Assembly (NCBI RefSeq): GCF_003390375.1
Contig: NZ_QUOT01000001.1
Coordinates: forward strand, 1,922,001-1,986,000
Direction: 5' to 3'
DNA: 64,000 bases
DNA from: Thalassotalea euphylliae
Lineage (GTDB): Bacteria > Pseudomonadota > Gammaproteobacteria > Enterobacterales > Alteromonadaceae
The position numbers and the translations under genes are program-made. Shown here one piece after another: positions 36,953-44,670 of this stretch. The first letter of the stretch is position 1, and each line of letters opens with the position of its first letter. The notes below the pieces were generated by a model, which saw nothing but the letters and a program-made list of their open reading frames with translations, was not told the origin of the DNA and ran no database searches.

Positions 36953-37951
36953 CTAAGCCCTTTGCTTAGCTAGCGGTTCGTTTTTCTCTAATGGAATTTC
37001 ACGCGCCTGTTGAGTAACTTGTATCGGCTGAGTTACTTGCGTCTGCTCGCGATACCAAGCGTCAATAGCATCGTTAGCCTCAATCAAGGGCTGTTTATCT
37101 AACAATTCGAAATGGGTGAGTGGGGGTTGCAAGGCGGCGGAGTCTAACTCGCCATTCTCATGCATTAACACTTTCACTGGGATTGGATTTGCCACGCTAA
37201 ATAGCGCATCAACAGCTTGCTGCCAAAGCGCGTTATCAAGCTCGGTATGCGCCAAACATTGTTGAACATAGAGCTTTGTCGCTGATGGCCAAGCATTACT
37301 TGCAACCGACACTAAGCCCGCAGCACCAAGTTTTGCCAGCGCTGGCATCATGGCATCTTCACCACTAAACAGCGCAAGCTTAGGACACGCTTGACGGTAG
37401 CGATTAAATTGGGCGATATCGCCGCTGGCTTCTTTAAGTGCCCAACAATTTGGATGATTTTGCAGCTTCGCTAGCGTATCCACCGATAAAGTAACCGCAC
37501 TTCGCGACGGAACGTTGTAAAGCATACAAGGCTTGTTGCTAGCATTAAGCAAAGCGGTAAACCATTGCTCTTGGCCAACAGGGCCAGGCTTAGCGTATAA
37601 AGGCGCACCAAGTAAGTAGGCGTCAATATTTAGCTGATTGCAGCGCTCAATCCACTCTAGCTGTTGCATTAATTGAAAGCCGCCAACACCGACCATGATC
37701 GGCACATCAAGGCCAAGTTCAGCCACGTATTTGACGATACCAAACTGTTGTTCAGCATTGAGCGCCAATGCTTCGCCAGTGCTACCAAGCAGTAACAAAC
37801 CATTGCCGACGGCTGCTTGTTCGCGAGCAATTCGCGATAAACAGGCAAAGTCGATAGCGCCACTTTCGGCAAAAGGGGTAACTAACGCGGTCCACAACGG
37901 GAATTTGGGTAAGGTTGCGTTAGCTAATGAATTAGAAGTTTCAGGATTCAT
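36953..37951 (-). CDS. dapA: 4-hydroxy-tetrahydrodipicolinate synthase family protein
   Basis: This TIM-barrel aldolase condenses pyruvate with aspartate semialdehyde, the first committed step to DAP and lysine. The Schiff-base Lys is in ALKEASGD, the Tyr in YNVPSRS and the Thr motif in LGSTGEAL. The C terminus has an extra Gln/Thr-rich tail. I place the start at ATG 37951 behind GAGAG, giving 332 residues; a longer frame back to 38086 runs into the riboswitch region and is unlikely to be coding. As first gene after the riboswitch it should be shut down by lysine. Most Gammaproteobacteria have another dapA elsewhere, so this may be a second copy. Confidence 0.88.
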   Translation of the reverse strand: MNPETSNSLANATLPKFPLWTALVTPFAESGAIDFACLSRIAREQAAVGNGLLLLGSTGEALALNAEQQFGIVKYVAELGLDVPIMVGVGGFQLMQQLEWIERCNQLNIDAYLLGAPLYAKPGPVGQEQWFTALLNASNKPCMLYNVPSRSAVTLSVDTLAKLQNHPNCWALKEASGDIAQFNRYRQACPKLALFSGEDAMMPALAKLGAAGLVSVASNAWPSATKLYVQQCLAHTELDNALWQQAVDALFSVANPIPVKVLMHENGELDSAALQPPLTHFELLDKQPLIEANDAIDAWYREQTQVTQPIQVTQQAREIPLEKNEPLAKQRA

Positions 37952-38055
37952 GTCTCTCGAACTCACTTCGTTCGGAGAACTTATCGGCATTTGTTCTCTG
38001 CCCACAGCAAAAAGCGCAGACAGTTCAACAAAGGCCAGAAGCTCTCCACCTAATG

Positions 38056-38207
38056 GGTGACAGTTGTCAGGATTCAGCCTGAGCAACCGACCAATACATC
38101 AATCAAAAATGTATTGGTCTCGGCGTTAATCCCCCTCATTAATGGTCACTGGAGTTTGATCTCCTGACATTAACTACCTGGTTAACGCTCCTCTTCTGGC
38201 CCTTTTC
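38056..38207 (-). promoter_or_regulatory. Lysine riboswitch (L box) upstream of dapA
   Basis: On the minus strand the leader contains the conserved lysine-aptamer elements in order: GCCAGAAGAGGAGCGTT, then AGGTAG, a GGAG/CTCC hairpin, GAGGGGG, CGCCGAG, a P4 hairpin of nine perfect pairs (ACCAATACA / TGTATTGGT) and GGTTGCTCAGGCTGA closing with CTGACAACTGTCA. These match the E. coli lysC element closely. A CACC/GGTG hairpin and the ribosome site of dapA follow, so control may be translational or by termination. Lysine binding should lower expression of the four-gene operon. Confidence 0.9.
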
Positions 38208-38264
38208 ATCACGATGGTATGAGCTTGACGAGCCACACCATCGCGCAGGAATAAGGACGGGCTC

Positions 38265-38293
38265 ATTACATCGAATATTTGCTCTAATGTCAA
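38265..38293 (-). promoter_or_regulatory. Sigma-70 promoter of the lysine-riboswitch operon
   Basis: Minus-strand TTGACA (38293-38288), a 17-bp spacer and TGTAAT (38270-38265). The predicted start lies near 38258, about 50 nt before the aptamer. A short hairpin (CGATGGT / ACCATCG) lies between them. Confidence 0.8.
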
Positions 38294-38494
38294 CACACCG
38301 CTATACCTTGCTTTATCAATCACGTAAAATGCGGCCTCGCGCGATTTTAGTGAAGTTTGTAGTCCGCGAATTTTGGCAATTTGTGTCGGCAAAAAGCAGT
38401 TTCACACTAGACTTAAGCTGGCTATCATCAACCTAGGTAAGCAACGTATTAACGCTGACGATTAGCGTCTAACGCGAGGCAAGTTGGACATCAC

Positions 38495-39613
38495 ATGGCA
38501 TTATCGAATTTATCTCAAGTACTGGTTCGCAATATCGACGAGTTAGCATGCACGCGGGCAGTGTTAGTTAACTTCCCCGTCGACGGGCTATATCAAGAGT
38601 GGCTTGATGAATATCCTGAGTGCCAATTACATTATTTCACCAATAACAAGCTAGCTGCGGATCAACTGGCGCAATTATCGGCTGCTCAACCAAATTCAAA
38701 CTTGAGCTACAGCTTTGGTACGCACTTAACCGCCCAGCAAAGTGAAGAAACGAAGCAAAACAAAGAAGCTAAACAAAATAAAGAAAACAGCGCATATGAC
38801 TTAGCCGTGATTGCCTTTCCAAAAAGCAAAGCTGAGCTTGCTTATTCTCTCGCTATGCTTGCTCCATATTTAACAGACGATGCACGAGTGCTGTTTGTTG
38901 GTGAAAACAAAGGCGGCATCAAATCAGCAGCAAAATTAAGCCAAGACTATATTAGCCATTGTCATAAGCTCGATTCTGCTCGCCATTGCAGTTTATTCGC
39001 TGGTCAGTTTATTCGTGGTGATTATCAGTTTTCCCTTGCCGATTGGTTCCACTACTACCCGCTTTCGGTTGCCGGTATTGAACTTAACATTGCCGCACTG
39101 CCGGGCGTGTTTAGCCAAAAGCAACTAGACAAAGGCACACAAGTTCTATTAGAAAATTTACCTACCGAGCAACTGCCGAAAAAAAGTTACCAAGGCAAAC
39201 TGCTTGATTTTGGCTGTGGTGCCGGAGTGATCAGCGCCTACTTAGCCAAACAGCACCCAGCAGCAGAGATAACAGCCCTCGATATTAGTGCACTGGCAGT
39301 TGCTTCCACGCAAGAGACGTTAAAAGTAAATAACTTAGCAGGCGAGGTATTTGCCTCAGACGGCCTAAGTGAAGTTACAGGCTCGTTTTCACATATCGTC
39401 ACCAACCCACCGTTTCATCAAGGCTTGAAGACGCATTATGCTGCAACCGAAACGTTTTTGCGTGAGTGTCCGAAACGATTAGTTAGAGGTGGTAACTTAA
39501 CTGTGGTGGCAAATAGCTTTTTAAAATACCAACCTATTTTGGCTGAAGGTTTTAAACAAATACAAACCACGGTTAATCAACGTGGCTTTGCTGTCTACGT
39601 CGCTTCAGTGTAG
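38495..39613 (+). CDS. rsmC: 16S rRNA (guanine-1207-N2)-methyltransferase
   Basis: The 372-residue protein has the two-domain RsmC layout: a degenerate N-terminal methyltransferase-like half and a C-terminal catalytic half with LLDFGCGAGVISAYLA for AdoMet, and the NPPF motif in VTNPPFHQG. It modifies G1207 of 16S rRNA in the 30S subunit. It is about 30 residues longer than the E. coli protein because of a Lys/Gln/Glu-rich insert near residues 85-105. It is divergent from the lysine operon. Confidence 0.95.
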   Translation: MALSNLSQVLVRNIDELACTRAVLVNFPVDGLYQEWLDEYPECQLHYFTNNKLAADQLAQLSAAQPNSNLSYSFGTHLTAQQSEETKQNKEAKQNKENSAYDLAVIAFPKSKAELAYSLAMLAPYLTDDARVLFVGENKGGIKSAAKLSQDYISHCHKLDSARHCSLFAGQFIRGDYQFSLADWFHYYPLSVAGIELNIAALPGVFSQKQLDKGTQVLLENLPTEQLPKKSYQGKLLDFGCGAGVISAYLAKQHPAAEITALDISALAVASTQETLKVNNLAGEVFASDGLSEVTGSFSHIVTNPPFHQGLKTHYAATETFLRECPKRLVRGGNLTVVANSFLKYQPILAEGFKQIQTTVNQRGFAVYVASV

Positions 39614-39843
39614 TTATTACTGGCAAGCGTGAAAAAAAACAGTGCGTCAGTCGTTAACTAAATTGGTATAAATTAACTTTAATAAAGAATAAAACATTGA
39701 CGAGTGCTGACCTTTTGATATTCACTGAAAAAGCATCGTAGATATAAACCCATGCTACTTTGCGCCTACGACACGTGCTCAAGTTAAAAATTGAGCATTA
39801 AAAACGGCGAATAAGCACTAAGATAGGTAGTTAAAATCTAGTA

Positions 39844-41526
39844 ATGAACCAAACTATGCACTCCAACCAATCTATGCATTCAAACCAAACTATGCATTCC
39901 AACCAAGTTGTGCAAACCAAGTCAATTCGTCGTAAGTTGAATCTATTAATGCTGGCTTTTGTAACCGGCTCATTTTTTCTCGCACACTTGGTTGTCTCCT
40001 ATTTTGTTTTTGATCACCTTGGCGCAGAGTTAAAACAAGATATTAAAGAGCGCGCAGCCATTATTAGTGGTCGCTCAATCTCATTTATTGAAACTGACAA
40101 CTATAGTGAATATCAAGAGGTATTGAAGCGACTTTCAAACCTACCTCGGTTTAACTATGTGCACATTTATCGCTTTGAAAACCAAGAGCTGAGCTTTTTT
40201 GCCAGCTACAATAAGCAAGGTTTTCCTGCTATCCCAGAGAAAACGGCGAGTATCGAAAAGTATCAAGCGCCCATTATTACCGATAGCATTATTGAATATA
40301 TCAACCCAATCAAAGTCGATAACAAGCTAATTGGTTATGCCTACTTGCAGCTTGATACAAATAGCTATCATGAACTGCAAACAACGACTTGGTTCACCTT
40401 ATCTATTGGCTATATTTTAGTGCTGATAATCGGTGCTCTTATCACCAACAGTATGTATAGCTCGGTGATTACACCGATTAATCGATTACTTACGGCGATA
40501 CGCAATGTATCGCAGAAAAAAGACTTCAGTGTTCGTGTTAACGGCATGGAAAACCAAGAGTTTGAATTACTTGCCAACGACTTGAATGTTATGCTCAATC
40601 GCATTGAGCGACATATAGAAAAACAAGCAAACGCAGAGCAACAGATTTTAAAACTTAACCACGAGTTAGAAGACAAAGTTAGCCAGCGAACTGACGCACT
40701 AAAAGATTCAAACCAAGAGTTACTATCTACGCTAGAAAAGCTTCATCAGTTCCAAGGGCAACTAGTTGAAAGTGAAAAAATGGCCTCGTTAGGTGATATG
40801 GTGGCTGGTGTTGCTCATGAGGTAAATACCCCAATAGGTCTAGGGGTTACTGCATCAAGCTTGCTATCTGATCGCTTAAATGAAGTTCATACCGCCTTTA
40901 ACGATAAAACCTTAAAATCGAGTCAACTGCGCCGTTTTCTGACGGAAAGTGAAGAAAACCTAGCCATCGTCACACGCAACTTACATCGTGCTGCAGACTT
41001 AATTTCTAGTTTCAAACAAGTGGCAGTAAACCAAAGCAATGAAGCAGATAGCGCATTTATTGTTAAGCAATTGATTGACGAGGTGATCTTGTCATTGGGG
41101 CCACAACTCAAACAAAAAAGTGTAAATTTTCAAATCGAGTGCAGTGAAAACTTAGCGGTTATTAGTAAGCATGGACCGATTAACCAAATATTGATCAACC
41201 TTATTGTGAACTCCATCATTCATGGTTTTGCAGATAATGATGGTGGCACAGTCACAATCAATGTGATGTATTTAAGTGGCCAACTGCACATTAATTACCA
41301 AGACGATGGCAACGGCGTAGAGCCGTCGATCAAAACCAAGATCTTCGACCCTTTCATCACAACTAGACGCGGCGAAGGTGGCAGTGGTTTAGGCTTACAC
41401 TTAGTTTATAACCTTGTCACCCAAGCGCTTGGCGGCCATATTCAATTCGATATTGAACCAACGCAAGGCGTACAGTTTGAGATCGCTTTCCCTGCACAAT
41501 TAAGCGAAGTACCAAAAATTAACTAA
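39844..41526 (+). CDS. Membrane sensor histidine kinase upstream of arcA
   Basis: The 560-residue kinase has a membrane segment near residues 35-58, a periplasmic domain (about 60-180), a second membrane segment near 183-208, HAMP (about 210-265), a coiled coil (about 260-310), HisKA with GVAHEVNTPIGLG (His near residue 325) and an HATPase domain (NLIVNSIIHGF, GEGGSGLGLHLVYNLV). It has no receiver or Hpt domain, unlike ArcB or ArcS. The first 25 residues are repeats of MHSNQ with several in-frame ATGs, so the start is ambiguous. It lies 173 bp before arcA, but ArcA need not be its partner. Confidence 0.9.
   Translation: MNQTMHSNQSMHSNQTMHSNQVVQTKSIRRKLNLLMLAFVTGSFFLAHLVVSYFVFDHLGAELKQDIKERAAIISGRSISFIETDNYSEYQEVLKRLSNLPRFNYVHIYRFENQELSFFASYNKQGFPAIPEKTASIEKYQAPIITDSIIEYINPIKVDNKLIGYAYLQLDTNSYHELQTTTWFTLSIGYILVLIIGALITNSMYSSVITPINRLLTAIRNVSQKKDFSVRVNGMENQEFELLANDLNVMLNRIERHIEKQANAEQQILKLNHELEDKVSQRTDALKDSNQELLSTLEKLHQFQGQLVESEKMASLGDMVAGVAHEVNTPIGLGVTASSLLSDRLNEVHTAFNDKTLKSSQLRRFLTESEENLAIVTRNLHRAADLISSFKQVAVNQSNEADSAFIVKQLIDEVILSLGPQLKQKSVNFQIECSENLAVISKHGPINQILINLIVNSIIHGFADNDGGTVTINVMYLSGQLHINYQDDGNGVEPSIKTKIFDPFITTRRGEGGSGLGLHLVYNLVTQALGGHIQFDIEPTQGVQFEIAFPAQLSEVPKIN
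39847..39909 (+). repeat. 18-bp tandem repeat at the start of the kinase gene
   Basis: Three copies of an 18-bp unit (ATGCATTCCAACCAAACT-like) plus a partial copy encode MHSNQT/S repeats. Each unit contains an in-frame ATG. Copy number changes keep the frame (18 = 6 codons), so slippage would alter only the N-terminal tail and the number of start codons. Confidence 0.9.
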
Positions 41527-41699
41527 TTGATTACTTTCTGTAACTATGTGGCGGATGAAGTCACCTATATTGTTTGCTAAAATGTTAAAGACTAAAGTAA
41601 AAAGTACCTACACTAGCCTTTAATTTTAGCGGTTGAGTTACTATATAAGGCTAACTAAACAATACTAAGCATAGATACCAGTTAGTAAACGGACAAAAA

Positions 41700-42404
41700 A
41701 TGCAAAAAGCACATATCCTTATCGTTGAAGACGAAGACGTCACACGCTTTAACCTCCGAAACCTATTCGAAGCAGAAGGCTATCAAGTCTCTGAAGCTGT
41801 AGATGGCGATTCGATGGACGCTCAGCTAAGAGAACAAAAAGTACACTTAGTTATCATGGATATTAACTTGCCTGGTAAGAACGGCTTGTTGCTAGCTAGA
41901 GAGTTGACTAACAATCGAGATATGGGGCTTATTTTCCTAACTGGTCGTGATAGTGATATTGATAAAATTTTGGGTCTAGAAATTGGCGCAGACGATTACT
42001 TGACTAAGCCGTTTAACCCAAGAGAGTTAACCATTCGTGCACGCAATATCCTCAGCCGTATTACTCATGTAAAACCTGACACTGACGGTGCAATTATCAA
42101 TTTTAACGGGTGGTCACTTGACGGTAACTCACGCAAGATGACAACCCCCGTTGGCGATATTATTCCAATTCCTCGTGGTGAATATCGTGCGCTTAAATTG
42201 TTGATTGAAAATGCTGGGCAAATTGTTTCTCGCCAGCAATTAATCAAGGAAATGACGGGTCGTGACTTACGCTCAAATGACCGTACGGTTGACGTTACCA
42301 TTCGTCGTTTGCGTAAACACTTTGAATCTATTCCAGAAACGCCAGAGCTAATCAATACCATCCATGGTGAAGGCTACCGTTTCGTTGGTAGCATCGACGC
42401 CTAG
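41700..42404 (+). CDS. arcA: Aerobic respiration control response regulator ArcA
   Basis: The 234-residue OmpR-family regulator closely matches E. coli ArcA. Its receiver has Asp54 in IMDINLPGKNGLLLAREL and the KPFNPRELTIRARN linker; the C-terminal winged helix has DRTVDVTIRRLRKHFES and IHGEGYRFVG. ArcA controls respiratory and central metabolism genes in response to redox state. The adjacent convergent hptA suggests a Shewanella-type phosphorelay in which a separate Hpt protein supplies the phosphotransfer step normally built into ArcB. Confidence 0.97.
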   Translation: MQKAHILIVEDEDVTRFNLRNLFEAEGYQVSEAVDGDSMDAQLREQKVHLVIMDINLPGKNGLLLARELTNNRDMGLIFLTGRDSDIDKILGLEIGADDYLTKPFNPRELTIRARNILSRITHVKPDTDGAIINFNGWSLDGNSRKMTTPVGDIIPIPRGEYRALKLLIENAGQIVSRQQLIKEMTGRDLRSNDRTVDVTIRRLRKHFESIPETPELINTIHGEGYRFVGSIDA

Positions 42405-42461
42405 CTAAAGTTTAAGTTAGCTTTAGTTAAGCTTATTTGGGGCTTAGGTTAAGAAAGCTTC

Positions 42462-42809
42462 TTACGAGCTTTCAAGCCATTGCTTAAAATCAGCAATAGC
42501 TGCGGTATTATCAATTTTTAAGCGAGCAAGATGCTCGCTTTTTTGTGGCCAAGTTTCTGTCGATTTTTCAATAGCCACTAAGAACTGATGAACACTCAGT
42601 AAGCCTACACTTGCCGCTGCACCTTTCATTTTGTGACAACGTTCTTGCCAGTTAGATTGACTTTGCTCATTGATCGCAGCTTCAATCTCACCAATGTAAA
42701 CGCCAGATTGCTTCTGATAAAGCGCAAGCATCTGCGCTACCACCGTGCCCCCCAAATTGTCTAAATATCCTTGAATTAGCGATTTATCAATAGTTGCAGG
42801 CTGGTTCAT
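42462..42809 (-). CDS. hptA: Hpt-domain phosphotransfer protein, HptA-like
   Basis: The 115-residue single-domain protein is all-helical with the Hpt motif RCHKMKGAAASVGL and phospho-accepting His59. In Shewanella, HptA relays phosphate from the hybrid kinase ArcS to ArcA, replacing the Hpt domain of ArcB. Here the gene is convergent with arcA, only 57 bp away, which supports the same role. The 3' part of its coding sequence overlaps a plus-strand terminator-like hairpin. Confidence 0.88.
   Translation of the reverse strand: MNQPATIDKSLIQGYLDNLGGTVVAQMLALYQKQSGVYIGEIEAAINEQSQSNWQERCHKMKGAAASVGLLSVHQFLVAIEKSTETWPQKSEHLARLKIDNTAAIADFKQWLESS
42520..42544 (+). terminator. Terminator-like hairpin for arcA inside the hptA coding sequence
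   Basis: A 9-bp perfect stem (AAGCGAGCA / TGCTCGCTT) with a 3-nt loop followed by a T-run on the plus strand, 116 bp after the arcA stop. It lies within hptA, read on the opposite strand, where it encodes part of SEHLARLK. There is no T-run on the minus strand, so hptA itself would be read through. Confidence 0.7.
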
Positions 42810-43037
42810 AGTGCTTTTTGTTCCTCTTATTTCGTATCACCACACAGCCTAATCGCAAGCGTATTTAATGTAAATCTAAATTCATTAAATGCTACACCTT
42901 TACTAATGAGAATGCCGCTACAGATATTGATTTTAGCCGGATTTTCGTTCAGAATAGCCGCCCATTTTATTAGCGAAAACAGCCCTCAAATCAATACTTT
43001 TTATGTGGTTTTTGGTTCTAGGCTGGTTACGCTGACA

Positions 43038-43214
43038 AGGGCGTGTAGATCTTTTGAGGTTGAATTTTGTTCAATCTAAACACTTTCAGATCGCGGCGCT
43101 CGTTTTGTCGCATAGTCGTTCTATGTAAAAAGCGAGCAACAATGAGCAGGAAGTGTTTAGATGAACCCGCAGGGCAGCTTCTGCAAAACCAACCCTGAAA
43201 GATCAATACGCCCT
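43038..43214. mobile_element. MITE-like inverted-repeat element A, 177 bp
   Basis: The element folds almost end to end into one hairpin. Terminal arms begin AGGGCGTGTAGATCTTT on the left and, as reverse complement, AGGGCGTATTGATCTTT on the right. Inside lie a near-perfect pair ATCTAAACACTT, a GCTCGTTTT / AAAGCGAGC pair, and a CATAG-TCGTT-CTATG apex. It has no coding frame. It sits 42 bp before the folE2 start. I did not find a clear target-site duplication. Confidence 0.78.
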
Positions 43215-43256
43215 GAGTAGCTTATTAAGTTTTACTACTGAGATTGCGGAGAACTA

Positions 43257-44183
43257 ATGCCAACATCAATGCCAGACATCGCCAATCACACCACAGCCCA
43301 AACCGAAGGGACGTTAGATTGGGTTGGAATGAGCAATATTGAAATGCCTTTAATGGTGGCTTCTAAAGACCAGCCAGAGCGAATGGTGTCAGCTCACATT
43401 GATGCGTTTGTGAATTTGAAAGAGGCACAGGCAAAAGGTATTCACATGTCGCGCCTATATTTATTGCTCGACGAATTGTCCAATAACAATACCTTGAATT
43501 ACCAAAGCTTTGCAGCTTTGCTCGATGGCTTTATTAGCTCTCATCAAGAACTAAGCGACCAAGCAAAAGTCGCTATTCACTTTGATTACCACCTGCGCCG
43601 TAAATCACTAATCAGTGGTAAGCAAGGTTGGAAAGCCTACCCGGTTGTATTAACAGGCCAGTTAAACAAAGGGCAATTGTCAGTTGAACTAGCAATCGAT
43701 GTAAGATACTCGTCCACTTGTCCTTGCTCTGCTGCGTTAGCTCGCCAGCTAATACAGCAAGCTTTCTTAAATAAGTTTGATGAACAAGACAATATCGACA
43801 AGCAAACAATACATGAATGGCTCGGCACAACCGAAGGCGTTGTCGCCACACCACACAGCCAGCGCTCTATTGCCAAAGTAAAAGTTAAGCTGAACTCATC
43901 GGTTACAGAGTTTCCGATCAGTGATCTAGTTGATGCGATTGAAGACACATTACAAACGCCTGTACAAGCCGCAGTTAAAAGAGAAGACGAGCAAGAGTTT
44001 GCCCGTTTAAACGGTCAGAACCTGATGTTCTGTGAAGATGCAGCGCGCAAACTGCAGCATACGATGAACCAAGCTACGCACTATGATGACTTCTGGGTTA
44101 AGGTAAATCACCTTGAATCCTTACACGCACACAACGCAGTGAGTATCACCACCAAAGGCGTTGAAGGAGGCTATCAAGCATAA
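43257..44183 (+). CDS. folE2: GTP cyclohydrolase FolE2
   Basis: The 308-residue enzyme of the FolE2 (type IB) family converts GTP to dihydroneopterin triphosphate for folate synthesis. Family markers are the Cys of STCPCSAALARQL, the His in TPHSQRS and the C-terminal NGQNLMFCEDAARKL. Unlike zinc-dependent FolE, this type can use other metals and is often made under zinc limitation. No Zur-like palindrome precedes it; instead a MITE-like element ends 42 bp upstream. A CGGAG ribosome site precedes the ATG. Confidence 0.95.
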   Translation: MPTSMPDIANHTTAQTEGTLDWVGMSNIEMPLMVASKDQPERMVSAHIDAFVNLKEAQAKGIHMSRLYLLLDELSNNNTLNYQSFAALLDGFISSHQELSDQAKVAIHFDYHLRRKSLISGKQGWKAYPVVLTGQLNKGQLSVELAIDVRYSSTCPCSAALARQLIQQAFLNKFDEQDNIDKQTIHEWLGTTEGVVATPHSQRSIAKVKVKLNSSVTEFPISDLVDAIEDTLQTPVQAAVKREDEQEFARLNGQNLMFCEDAARKLQHTMNQATHYDDFWVKVNHLESLHAHNAVSITTKGVEGGYQA

Positions 44184-44224
44184 AGCTAAATAAAGCCACT
44201 AGCTGACCAAAAATAATTTCTATG

Positions 44225-44250
44225 AAAAGCCTGCTGATGCAGGCTTTTTT
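44225..44250 (+). terminator. Intrinsic terminator of folE2
   Basis: A 10-bp perfect stem (AAAAGCCTGC / GCAGGCTTTT) with a TGAT loop and T-run, 41 bp after the stop. Confidence 0.92.
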
Positions 44251-44252
44251 GT

Positions 44253-44670
44253 TTCTTAACATTGGCAAATTTCAATATAATTATTCGTTATAAATATGAA
44301 TAAAATTAATTTTCATAACGTCATCAAGCTAGCGCCCCTAACTTAACTGGCAATGCGCCTTTGATGTAATAAAATTACAGAATATGTAAGCGCTCCCCCA
44401 TATACGCCCCATCATTGACCATTTATTCAACTTTTGTGCAACCATTGTTTTAAAATGGCGCAACAAGCGATAAATAAGCCATAAAAATACCGATTATTAT
44501 GAAAATTAATTACGAGCAAATACTCTATAAATGTTGACGGAATGTATATTTGTCGTTAGTGTCTATGGTTCGCTCATAATGCATTCAGGTATATTTATTC
44601 ACAATTATTACCTAATTATTCGTACCTGAAGCCTCGTATCTGCGAATTGTAAAATGCTTGGAGAACAATA
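44253..44670 (+). promoter_or_regulatory. Long AT-rich upstream region of gltB
   Basis: The 418-bp region before gltB carries no coding frame with a ribosome site. It has an imperfect inverted repeat near 44437-44462 (TGCAACCATT / AATGGCGCA) and a wider pair TCAGGTA / TACCTGA near 44585-44630. These could be operators; nitrogen or Lrp control is usual for gltBD but I cannot match a known site. Confidence 0.35.

Noticed and set aside
37952..38086. N-terminal extension of DapA
   Set aside because: The added residues match nothing in DapA and come from the riboswitch expression platform; ATG 37951 has a ribosome site and fits family length.
38174..38392. 72-codon minus-strand frame upstream of dapA
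   Set aside because: It starts with TTG, has no ribosome site, and overlaps both the promoter and the lysine aptamer, whose structure explains the sequence.
43038..43214. Reading element A as a Zur-regulated folE2 leader or riboswitch
   Set aside because: The sequence shows nested terminal inverted repeats typical of a MITE and no TGTTATAACA-like palindrome or known riboswitch core.
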